Of a stretch of DNA of 8,479 bases, positions 1 to 8,240 are shown in pieces. A program made the translations under genes and the position numbers. The stretch is from Marinagarivorans sp. UBA5868. Its GTDB lineage: Bacteria; Pseudomonadota; Gammaproteobacteria; Pseudomonadales; Cellvibrionaceae. The stretch lies in the NCBI GenBank assembly GCA_002432095.1, contig DJFQ01000177.1, forward strand, positions 220-8,698, written 5' to 3'. The first letter of the stretch is position 1. Each line of letters opens with the position of its first letter. The notes below the pieces were generated by a model that searched no databases, was not told the DNA's origin, and saw only the letters and a program-made list of their open reading frames with translations.

Positions 1-1256
1 GTCGCACGGAAAATCAACGGGGTTTTGGTTCGCCAGCAGTGGGGGTAGCTATGAGTAATTTTACCTTGATGCAGGAGATGACCTTTTTCTTCCAAGAGTG
101 CCACGACTTTTTCATCGACTTTGTACACGTGATCGCCGGCAAAAAATTCCACAAAATCCCGGTAATTGCCGTTGTCGTCTATATAATTCAGCGTACCCAA
201 GCCGTATTTCCGGCCTACCACGAAGTCATCCATACCGTGATCAGGCGCGGTGTGAACGCAGCCTGTTCCCGCTTCGACAGTCACGTGTTCACCCAACAGA
301 ATAGGGACTTGTTTGTCGTAAAAAGGATGTTGCAGCGCGAGTTTTTCCAGCACCTTTCCTTTAAATTGCACCAATATTTGTGGCGACTCCAAACCGGCGC
401 GTTTGCTGACTGCAGCAAGCAATGGCTCCGCCAGCAATAAACGTTCATTACCGGATTGCACCAGTACGTAATCCACTTCCGGATTAACGCTTACTGCCTG
501 GTTTGCGGGCAGCGTCCAAGGTGTGGTGGTCCATATCACCACGGAAACGGCGCCGCTGCCAGGTATTGAATCCACAGCTAAGCGTTTCGCCAAATCACTT
601 TCCATCGCCACAGGAAAACGCACATCAATGGAGAATGATGTTTTCTCGTGATATTCCACTTCCGCTTCTGCGAGGGCTGAGCCACCTACCACGCTCCAAT
701 AAACGGGTTTGAAGCCGCGCTGTAAATGACCATTTTCAGCGATGCGCCCAAGGGCGCGGATGGTATCGGCCTCGGTCTTAAAATCCATCGTCAGGTAGGG
801 ATTATCCCATTCGCCCAGCACGCCTAAACGAATAAAATCCTGCTTTTGTCCCGCCACCTGTTGCGCTGCATAATCGCGGCATTTCGCGCGAAAGGTGGCG
901 TGATCAACCTTCACTCCAGCCTTGCCGATTTTTTTCTCCACATTGTGTTCAATCGGCAATCCGTGGCAATCCCAGCCCGGTACGTAGGGTGCGTCGAAGC
1001 CACTTAATGTGCGCGCTTTGATGATGATGTCTTTAAGGATTTTATTGACCGCGTGACCGATATGAATATCGCCATTTGCGTAGGGTGGGCCGTCATGCAG
1101 AATAAATTTTGGGCGGCCTGCGCGGGCGCTGCGAATCGCCTGATACAGATTCTCCTGCTGCCAGCGGGTGAGCGCCTGGGGCTCGCGCTGTGCCAAATTT
1201 GCTTTCATGGCGAATTCGGTCGCCGGTAGGTTCAGTGTGCCTTTGTAATCGGTCAT
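1..1256 (-). CDS. ileS: Isoleucyl-tRNA synthetase, N-terminal part (cut by left edge)
   Basis: This cytoplasmic class I aminoacyl-tRNA synthetase attaches isoleucine to tRNA-Ile. About 418 codons are present of a protein that is normally about 940 residues, so the C-terminal anticodon-binding part and the KMSKS loop lie beyond the left edge. The protein begins [11 protein letters not shown], like E. coli IleS. The HIGH signature of the Rossmann catalytic fold is at residues 65-68 ([15 protein letters not shown] context), and [11 protein letters not shown] is at about 93-103. The inserted CP1 editing domain shows [10 protein letters not shown] and [15 protein letters not shown], with Asp343 matching the known E. 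coli editing residue Asp342. The sequence reads [10 protein letters not shown] just before the edge. The start is ATG at 1254-1256, preceded by a weak purine-rich stretch (AGAAGCGAAAG). ribF ends 54 bases upstream on the same strand, so co-transcription is likely; a ribF-ileS pair is common in gammaproteobacteria. Confidence 0.97.
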   Translation of the reverse strand, partial: MTDYKGTLNLPATEFAMKANLAQREPQALTRWQQENLYQAIRSARAGRPKFILHDGPPYANGDIHIGHAVNKILKDIIIKARTLSGFDAPYVPGWDCHGLPIEHNVEKKIGKAGVKVDHATFRAKCRDYAAQQVAGQKQDFIRLGVLGEWDNPYLTMDFKTEADTIRALGRIAENGHLQRGFKPVYWSVVGGSALAEAEVEYHEKTSFSIDVRFPVAMESDLAKRLAVDSIPGSGAVSVVIWTTTPWTLPANQAVSVNPEVDYVLVQSGNERLLLAEPLLAAVSKRAGLESPQILVQFKGKVLEKLALQHPFYDKQVPILLGEHVTVEAGTGCVHTAPDHGMDDFVVGRKYGLGTLNYIDDNGNYRDFVEFFAGDHVYKVDEKVVALLEEKGHLLHQGKITHSYPHCWRTKTPLIFRA

Positions 1257-1310
1257 TGCTTTCGCTTCTGTTTTACGCCTGGTCGAAAAATGAATGTCTG
1301 CGGCGCCGTG

Positions 1311-2264
1311 CTATTTTGCATCGGCAAAATACTGGCGCGCCGCTTTGATGTCTTGTTGAATCTGTTGTTTCAATTCATCCAGTGAATTGAATTTTTTTTC
1401 GTTGCGCAATTTTTGGCGAAATTCCACACACAGCCATTCGCCGTAAAGTTCGCCGGAAAAATCCAGCAGATGCACCTCCAGCAGCGGTTTTGCGTTGCCG
1501 TCCACGGTGGGCCTCACGCCCACATTCGCCACCGCCGGCCAGCGTTGCTCGCTGTGAGATAAACAGGCGTCCACGACATAGACGCCGCGCACCGGCGACC
1601 GATAGCGGCCCAAACCAATGTTCGCGGTGGGAACACCCAGGGTGCGTCCCAAACGTTTGCCATATACCACACGACCGCCCACGCCAAATGGGTGTCCCAA
1701 CAAAGTGGCGGCCTCTGTTAATCCATCTTCTTCCAGCAGTTGGCGTACGCGGGTGCTGCTGACACGCTCGCCGTTGAGCAAAAACGTGCGGGTGTCGCGT
1801 ACCGCGAAACCGTATTTTTTCCCTGCCTGCTGCAGTAGGGAAAAATCGCCGGCACGATCACATCCAAAACGAAAATCATCGCCGATTTCCAAGTGCGCTA
1901 CCGCCAGCCGTCGCACGAGAATGTCATCGATAAAAGCCTGGGCGGACAGGCTGCGCAGATGCTCGTTAAATCGCAGACACAAAACCCAGTCAACGCCGAG
2001 AGCAAAAAGTGCGTTCACTTTTTCACGCAAGCGCATAAGCCGCGCTGGCGCGCTTTCGCGGGAAAAGTATTCATGGGGCTGGGGCTCGAATACCATCACT
2101 AGGGTCGGCAATCCGAGCTTTTGCCCCTCTTCCCGCAGACGGGCAAGAATCGCCTGATGGCCACGGTGAACGCCGTCAAAGGATCCAATGGTGGCCACAC
2201 AACCGCGATGGCGGGGTTCCAGTCCCCCGATACCGGCGATAAATTCGTGATGAGAGTCGTTCAA
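1311..2264 (-). CDS. ribF: Bifunctional riboflavin kinase / FAD synthetase
   Basis: This cytoplasmic enzyme phosphorylates riboflavin to FMN and then adenylylates FMN to FAD. The 317-residue length fits the bacterial family of about 310. The N-terminal FMN adenylyltransferase domain carries GSFDGVHRGH at 27-36, FEPQPHEYF at 59-67, IGDDFRFG at 127-134 and RVSSTRVR at 167-174. The C-terminal kinase domain shows GVPTANI at 210-216 and NVGVRPTVDG at 247-256, with the expected catalytic glutamate at 263 (LEVHLLDF). The start appears to be TTG at 2262-2264. No in-frame ATG or GTG occurs before the conserved N-terminal segment, which would begin about residue 7 in relatives starting MxLIRGI. The upstream AGG is weak and about 11 bases away. 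A sigma-70-like promoter lies 35 bases upstream of the start. ileS follows after 54 bases. The function is firm; the exact start is less so. Confidence 0.96.
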   Translation of the reverse strand: MNDSHHEFIAGIGGLEPRHRGCVATIGSFDGVHRGHQAILARLREEGQKLGLPTLVMVFEPQPHEYFSRESAPARLMRLREKVNALFALGVDWVLCLRFNEHLRSLSAQAFIDDILVRRLAVAHLEIGDDFRFGCDRAGDFSLLQQAGKKYGFAVRDTRTFLLNGERVSSTRVRQLLEEDGLTEAATLLGHPFGVGGRVVYGKRLGRTLGVPTANIGLGRYRSPVRGVYVVDACLSHSEQRWPAVANVGVRPTVDGNAKPLLEVHLLDFSGELYGEWLCVEFRQKLRNEKKFNSLDELKQQIQQDIKAARQYFADAK

Positions 2265-2298
2265 ATCGTGGCCAACCTGCTGGAAACGCGAGGGCGCG

Positions 2299-2327
2299 AG
2301 TATAACGCAGGGGCCGCCGGGTATGAA
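2299..2327 (-). promoter_or_regulatory. Candidate sigma-70 promoter for ribF-ileS
   Basis: On the minus strand a -35 box TTCATA (2327-2322, 4 of 6 matches to TTGACA) is followed by a 17-base spacer and a -10 box TATACT (2304-2299, 5 of 6 matches to TATAAT). Initiation would fall near 2292, giving a leader of roughly 28 bases before the TTG start of ribF. The site is inside the 100-base murJ-ribF gap, so ribF and ileS could be transcribed independently of murJ. It is called by eye from the sequence and activity is inferred. Confidence 0.5.
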
Positions 2328-2364
2328 GTTTGCCGCAAGGCCGGGATATGCTGCTCCGGGCCTA

Positions 2365-3963
2365 TTAACCCGCGAGCACGAAATCCGGGCGCAGGTGCCG
2401 GGGTCGCCAGCCGCCAGCGATCAACACCAGTACATAAAGGATAAATCCACTGGCACACAACCAACCCACATGAAGCAGGCGCATCCACCAGTCCAGCGCC
2501 ACAAAATCTGGCAAGAAATAAAGGCATATCGCCAGATAGGCACCCATCAATCCGCTAGCCAGGCCCAGCAGCACGAGAAACCGCAGCCAGCCAGGACGCG
2601 CAAGAAAAACACCGTTGCGGCGCAAACCGGTCAATAACCAGCCGGCATTGAGAAATGCCGATGCCGAGGTGGCGAGTGCCAGACCGACATGGCCGATCTG
2701 CCAAAAAAAATGAAACGGCACAACCAATACGATATTGAAAACCATATTCGCCAGCATGGCGCGAATGCCGATACGCACCGGCGTGCGGGTGTCCTGACGG
2801 GAGAAGTAGCCGGTGGCCAGCACTTTGATCAACATAAAGGCACTGAGCCCCAGTGCATAGGCCGTCAAACTGTAGGAAGCCATGCGCGCATCGAATTCCG
2901 AGAAACGTTCGCCATGCTGAAACAGGGCCACGATAATCGGCTCCGCAAGCACCATTAACGCTACCGTCGCCGGAAAGCCAATCAACAAAACCGTGCGCAA
3001 TGCCCAATCGAGTGTGTGGCTGTAATACTCACAGGCCGAGCTGAATTGGCGCGACAAGGTCGGCAAAATCACAGTGGCGATGGCGATGCCGAATACCCCC
3101 AGTGGTAGCTCAATCAAGCGGTCGGAGTAATACAGCCAGGACACACTGCCGTCGGAGATCAGCGATGCAAGCACGGTATCCAATAGCAGATTGATCTGCG
3201 AAACCGATACACCAAACATCGCTGGCGCCATAAGTGTGAGCACCTTTTTTACCGCCGGGTCGCGCCAGTCCACTTTAGGACGCGGCATCAGATGAATGCG
3301 CGCCAAGAACGGCAATTGCACCATCAACTGAAAAACACCGGCAACCAGTACCCCCCAAGCTAATGCCATCACCGGAGTATCCAACATCGGCGATACCCAT
3401 ACCGCCGCCCCAATCAGCACCAAATTGAGCACCACCGGCGTCAGCGCCGGTACCGCAAAACGATCGTAGCTGTTGAGAATGGCACCGGCGAATCCGGCAA
3501 GTGAGATCAACGCGAGATAAGGAAAAGTGATGCGGATCATGTCCGCCGTCAGCGCGAATTTCTCCGGCGCATTCAGGTAGAAACCGGGCGCAAAAATAAA
3601 TGTTAGCACCGGCGCTCCAACGACGGCGAGGATCGATACTCCGATCACCGCCACGCCGAGGCACCCGGCGATGCGATCTACCAGATGCCGGACATTGGCA
3701 ATATCGCCTTTCTGCCGATATTCCGACAACACCGGCACAAAGGCCTGGGCAAACGCACCTTCCGCAAACAAGCGACGCAAAAAATTAGGGATTTTGAAAG
3801 CGACGAAAAACGCATCCGCACCGCCGCTTGCACCGATGAACCAAGCAAACACTACATCGCGGACCAGCCCCAGAACTCGCGACAATAATGTCATTACGCT
3901 GACGACAGCGCTCGAACGCAACAGGCCGGTTTTTTTTGCGCTGGCAATCGGGGAAGAGGACAA
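2365..3963 (-). CDS. murJ: Lipid II flippase MurJ (MviN family)
   Basis: This inner-membrane MOP-superfamily transporter moves lipid II from the cytoplasmic to the periplasmic face for peptidoglycan synthesis. The 532 residues are mostly hydrophobic, consistent with the usual 14 membrane helices. The N-terminal block reads SRVLGLVRD followed by GGADAFFVAFKIPNFLRRLFAEGAF (given here only as landmarks around residues 28-71). Arg29, Arg35, Asp50 and Arg63 line up with E. coli Arg18, Arg24, Asp39 and Arg52, and Arg282 (YYSDRLIELP) with Arg270; these arginines are known to matter for MurJ function. The start is taken as TTG at 3961-3963, because an in-frame TAG lies two codons upstream, an AAGAGA ribosome-binding site sits 7 bases before it, and the first in-frame ATG (residue 24) would cut into the first helix. 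This gives about 11 more N-terminal residues than E. coli MurJ. ribF follows after 100 bases. Confidence 0.96.
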   Translation of the reverse strand: MSSSPIASAKKTGLLRSSAVVSVMTLLSRVLGLVRDVVFAWFIGASGGADAFFVAFKIPNFLRRLFAEGAFAQAFVPVLSEYRQKGDIANVRHLVDRIAGCLGVAVIGVSILAVVGAPVLTFIFAPGFYLNAPEKFALTADMIRITFPYLALISLAGFAGAILNSYDRFAVPALTPVVLNLVLIGAAVWVSPMLDTPVMALAWGVLVAGVFQLMVQLPFLARIHLMPRPKVDWRDPAVKKVLTLMAPAMFGVSVSQINLLLDTVLASLISDGSVSWLYYSDRLIELPLGVFGIAIATVILPTLSRQFSSACEYYSHTLDWALRTVLLIGFPATVALMVLAEPIIVALFQHGERFSEFDARMASYSLTAYALGLSAFMLIKVLATGYFSRQDTRTPVRIGIRAMLANMVFNIVLVVPFHFFWQIGHVGLALATSASAFLNAGWLLTGLRRNGVFLARPGWLRFLVLLGLASGLMGAYLAICLYFLPDFVALDWWMRLLHVGWLCASGFILYVLVLIAGGWRPRHLRPDFVLAG

Positions 3964-3976
3964 GGGCTAATCTCTT
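3964..3976 (-). promoter_or_regulatory. Ribosome binding site deciding the TTG start of murJ
   Basis: On the minus strand AAGAGA (3976-3971) lies 7 bases upstream of the TTG at 3963. The in-frame stop TAG (3969-3967) overlaps the spacer, so translation in the murJ frame cannot begin earlier. The next candidates (TTG at codon 15, ATG at codon 24) have no comparable site in front. Confidence 0.55.
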
Positions 3977-4001
3977 AGAGTCAGAGGCGGCGCATTGAGC
4001 C

Positions 4002-4029
4002 AAAAAAAAAGCTACCACGCAAGGCGGGC
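4002..4029 (-). terminator. Probable weak Rho-independent terminator after the CBS gene
   Basis: On the minus strand, beginning at the last base of the CBS gene's stop codon, GC-CCGC (4029-4024) can pair with GTGG (4018-4015) and GC (4012-4011) around a 5-base loop. The stem has a G-U pair and a two-base TA bulge. It is followed at once by nine T (4010-4002). The T run is strong and the stem is short and imperfect. It would separate the CBS gene from murJ, 38 bases further on, wholly or in part. Confidence 0.4.
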
Positions 4030-4541
4030 TATCCGTTCACCATGTGCCGAAGAAAATCCATGGCGGTCACCACGCCGACCACACGGCCTTGCGAGGTCAC
4101 AAACAAACGATGAATTCCCGCCCCGACCATAAAGCGACAGGCCTGACTTGCTTGCACACTGACATCGAGCGAATGCACGGTGGGTGACATGATGGCGTTG
4201 ACGGTACAGGTTTCGATCGCCCGCTCCTTCAAATGTTGAATATCCGCCCGCGTCAGCCCCGGAGAATTAGGGCCGTGATAGAAATGCACAACTTTCTGCA
4301 TTTCCGCATCTGACGGTGTGCGACTTTCAAAGCGAATCACATCCGACTGACTCACCACGCCCACGAGAGAATCATCGGATGCAACCACCGGCGCGCCGGA
4401 AATATTGTGACGTACAAAAAACGCAGCCAAGCGCTTAATCGACCACCCTTCATAGGCAGTCAACACTTCGGAGGACATTAATTCGGAAAGCCGCAATCCA
4501 CTGATATCCACCAAGCTGGTGGACGTGCTGCAGTCACTCAT
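4029..4541 (-). CDS. Protein with two CBS domains
   Basis: This 170-residue soluble protein consists almost entirely of a CBS-domain pair. CBS1 spans about residues 18-71 (LSELMSSEV, then NISGAPVV, then LVGVVSQSDVIRF) and CBS2 about 113-168 (VNAIMSPTV, then AGIHRLFV, then VVGVVTAMDFLRHM). A linker of about 40 residues containing FYHGPNSPG separates them. Paired CBS domains (Bateman modules) usually bind adenine nucleotides such as AMP, ATP or S-adenosylmethionine and act as energy or redox sensors. No catalytic or DNA-binding domain is attached, so a stand-alone regulatory role is inferred and the partner is unknown. The ATG at 4541 has a good AGAGGA site 6 bases upstream. The gene is divergent from the YffB-like gene across a 275-base region with tandem repeats. 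A probable terminator overlaps its stop codon, so it may be monocistronic. Confidence 0.9.
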   Translation of the reverse strand: MSDCSTSTSLVDISGLRLSELMSSEVLTAYEGWSIKRLAAFFVRHNISGAPVVASDDSLVGVVSQSDVIRFESRTPSDAEMQKVVHFYHGPNSPGLTRADIQHLKERAIETCTVNAIMSPTVHSLDVSVQASQACRFMVGAGIHRLFVTSQGRVVGVVTAMDFLRHMVNG

Positions 4542-4648
4542 ATTTTGTCCTCTTCAAAAATTGCATGCTTGAATGCCACCCCGCAAACCGCTGACCTCAC
4601 CGCATCGTCAGTTTGATGGGTGGATCAAATCCGTACTATCTTTGCGGG

Positions 4649-4760
4649 GGCCACGCCCTTTGCCGAAGCTAATGCCCTTTACCGGAGGCCATCGCCCTTT
4701 GCCGAAGCTAATGCCCTTTGTCGAGGCCATCGCCCTTTGTCGAGGCCAACGCCGCGCGGG
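4649..4760. repeat. Degenerate ~19-bp tandem repeat, about 5.5 units
   Basis: The core GCCCTTTRYCG recurs at intervals of 18-20 bases. Units begin near 4649, 4667, 4686, 4706, 4724 and 4743, the last being partial and diverged. Two alternating forms are visible: A, close to AGGCCATCGCCCTTTGYCG, and B, close to AGCTAATGCCCTTTRYCG, in the order A-B-A-B-A-(A). Units 1-2 (4649-4685) and 3-4 (4687-4723) are near-identical two-unit blocks, so the array probably grew partly by duplicating a 37-38 bp block. The unit length is not a multiple of three and changes between copies, so it does not look coding. It lies in the divergent region between the CBS gene and the YffB-like gene. Confidence 0.8.
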
Positions 4761-4763
4761 TTT

Positions 4764-4791
4764 TCTTCAACTTATTGCCCTGTGCTATCCT
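4764..4791 (+). promoter_or_regulatory. Candidate extended -10 promoter for the YffB-like gene
   Basis: TGCTATCCT (4783-4791) fits an extended -10 element: TG, one base, then TATCCT with 4 of 6 matches to TATAAT. A weak -35 (TCTTCA, 4764-4769) lies 16 bases upstream of the -10 hexamer. Initiation would be near 4798, about 19 bases before the ATG at 4817, leaving the ribosome-binding site in the transcript. The tandem repeat ends just upstream. This is a call by eye. Confidence 0.35.
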
Positions 4792-4816
4792 GCAGCACCT
4801 GTTAATAGGAGCGAGT

Positions 4817-5167
4817 ATGTCAGATAAGACAGTGTTATTCGGCATCAAGAATTGTGACAGTGTCAAAAAAGCGCGCGATTGGTTTGAGGAACGGGGAGTC
4901 GCTTACGAATTTCACGATTTTCGTGTGGACGGCCTCAGCAAAGACCTGCTGCAGAAATGGCTTGACCGGGTCGGCGCGGAAACGCTGATCAATAATCGCA
5001 GCACCACCTGGAAACAGCTGAACGACAAAGATCAAAAACTCGCATTGGGAAAAACCGCCGCGGCGGTGGTATTGGCCAACCCCACTTTGATCAAACGACC
5101 TGTGGTGGAAATGAAAGGCCAACTGCTGGTGGGTTATAAGCCAGAGGAATACGAAAAACTGCTTTAA
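4817..5167 (+). CDS. ArsC/Spx-family thioredoxin-fold protein, YffB-like
   Basis: This 116-residue protein belongs to the arsenate-reductase-like ArsC/Spx family and resembles E. coli YffB closely in pattern: FGIKNCDSVKKAR at 8-20, FHDFRVDGL at 32-40, NNRSTTWK at 59-66 and LIKRPVVE at 91-98. Cys13 is the only cysteine and sits in the family's active-site position; Arg94 in KRPV is the usual conserved arginine. Family members use glutathione- or thioredoxin-type chemistry, but the physiological role of the YffB branch is not settled, and arsenate reduction should not be assumed. The ATG at 4817 is chosen because AGGAG (4807-4811) precedes it by 5 bases and the protein then matches the family's N-terminus. 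dapD follows after 109 bases. A YffB homologue next to dap succinylase genes is also seen in E. coli (yffB-dapE), so the association is conserved. Confidence 0.92.
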   Translation: MSDKTVLFGIKNCDSVKKARDWFEERGVAYEFHDFRVDGLSKDLLQKWLDRVGAETLINNRSTTWKQLNDKDQKLALGKTAAAVVLANPTLIKRPVVEMKGQLLVGYKPEEYEKLL

Positions 5168-5276
5168 CCCAGCGCGCCACACTATCCGAGGCAAAACAAG
5201 TCCCATCTTGCGCCTGTCGATCCTCAGTCCCGCGGCGCCGTAATTCATTTCATTCGAATCAAAAAAAGGTATTGCT

Positions 5277-7456
<2,180 letters not shown>

Positions 7457-7472
7457 ACGGAGAATCAAACCC

Positions 7473-7970
7473 ATGAGCGATCAGCTGAGTCACCTCAACA
7501 GCAAGGGCGAAGCTCATATGGTGGATGTGGGTGGCAAGGCAACCACCCAGCGCAGCGCCACGGCGGAGTCCTTCGTCATCATGCTGCCGGCCACCCTTGA
7601 ACTGATTCAGCAGGGCGGTCACAAAAAAGGCGACGTCTTCGCCGTGGCGCGCATCGCCGGCATTCAGGCGGCAAAAAAATGCAGCGATTTAATTCCCCTC
7701 TGCCACCCGTTGATGCTGAGCAAAATTTCTGTGGAACTGGAAGCGCAACCGGAGTTATCCCGGGTGCGTATTCAAGCCACCTGTGGACTGGCCGGGCAAA
7801 CCGGCGTGGAAATGGAAGCCCTGACAGCGGTTTCCGTCGCGGCATTGACGCTTTATGACATGTGCAAAGCGGTGGATAAAGGCATGACCATAGGGCCAAC
7901 CCGGCTGTTGAATAAAACTGGCGGCCGCTCCGGCGAATGGCAGGCTGCGCCAGAGGGGCATCAATCATGA
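7473..7970 (+). CDS. moaC: Cyclic pyranopterin monophosphate synthase
   Basis: This enzyme acts with MoaA in the first step of molybdenum cofactor synthesis, converting 3',8-cyclo-7,8-dihydroGTP to cyclic pyranopterin monophosphate. The 165 residues compare with 161 in E. coli. The protein matches the family throughout: GEAHMVDVG (12-20), [18 protein letters not shown] (51-68), [12 protein letters not shown] (73-84), [25 protein letters not shown] (landmarks within 110-134) and [15 protein letters not shown] (141-155). Lys52, His78, Asp129 and Lys132 match the E. coli active-site residues Lys51, His77, Asp128 and Lys131. The ATG at 7473 is preceded by GGAGA (7459-7463) at 9 bases. The stop overlaps the moaD start by four bases (ATGA). 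moaA, the partner gene, is not in the window. Confidence 0.97.
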   Translation: MSDQLSHLNSKGEAHMVDVGGKATTQRSATAESFVIMLPATLELIQQGGHKKGDVFAVARIAGIQAAKKCSDLIPLCHPLMLSKISVELEAQPELSRVRIQATCGLAGQTGVEMEALTAVSVAALTLYDMCKAVDKGMTIGPTRLLNKTGGRSGEWQAAPEGHQS

Positions 7971-8227
7971 GCGGCGAACTGCGCGTATTGTTTTTTGCGT
8001 CTTTGGCCGATCAACTTAAATGCCGCTCCCTGGTGATGCCTTTTCCAGACTCCCAACTGTCTGCTGCTGACCTTCGCGACACCCTAATTGAGCAATATGG
8101 CGAAACCTGGAATGCGTTAAGGAGTGATCAACTTCGCTGCGCGGTGAACCAGGAAATCGTCAAAATGGACCACCCATTAAAACCAGGCGACGAAATCGCC
8201 TTTTTCCCTCCGGTTACAGGTGGTTGA
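7967..8227 (+). CDS. moaD: Molybdopterin synthase small subunit (sulfur carrier)
   Basis: This small ubiquitin-fold protein carries sulfur as a C-terminal thiocarboxylate to the MoaE subunit, which uses it to make molybdopterin's dithiolene. It has 86 residues (E. coli MoaD has 81). The beta-grasp start is [13 protein letters not shown] (5-17). The conserved C-terminal part includes AVNQEIV (59-65) and [16 protein letters not shown] (71-86), ending in the essential Gly-Gly that MoeB adenylylates. The start at 7967 overlaps the moaC stop as ATGA and has AGAGGGG (7952-7958) 8 bases upstream. An in-frame start 30 bases earlier would add ten residues encoded inside moaC and is not favoured. The expected neighbour moaE is absent, and a lipoprotein gene begins 13 bases downstream. 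Confidence 0.95.
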   Translation: MSGELRVLFFASLADQLKCRSLVMPFPDSQLSAADLRDTLIEQYGETWNALRSDQLRCAVNQEIVKMDHPLKPGDEIAFFPPVTGG

Positions 8228-8240
8228 TCAAGGAATTCTG

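Noticed and set aside
39..712. Plus-strand frames at 39-440, 98-304 and 503-712.
   Set aside because: They lie antisense inside ileS, which has clear synthetase motifs across the whole stretch.
2338..2363. Imperfect inverted repeat (AGGCC ... GGCCT) just after the murJ stop, as a terminator.
   Set aside because: The stem has a mismatch and no T run follows in either direction.
3978..4001. Possible promoter before murJ: TTGGCT, 18 bases, TCTAAG on the minus strand.
   Set aside because: Initiation would fall only a few bases before the TTG and would leave the ribosome-binding site out of the transcript.
3785..4018. Minus-strand frame from GTG 4018 overlapping the murJ start, which an A8 run (3930-3937) could in principle join to murJ by slippage.
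   Set aside because: The TTG start with AAGAGA explains murJ without a frameshift, and the frame has no recognisable protein character and covers the terminator.
4718..4816. A 33-residue N-terminal extension of the YffB-like protein starting at TTG 4718.
   Set aside because: It begins inside the tandem repeat, has no ribosome-binding site and is not a family feature. AGGAG before the ATG at 4817 fits the family start.
4573..4827. Open frames through the repeat (for example 4573-4827 and 4620-4805) that give repetitive peptides with PFAEANAL-like segments.
   Set aside because: The repetition is produced by the DNA repeat itself. Unit length is not a multiple of three and varies, and there is no start signal.
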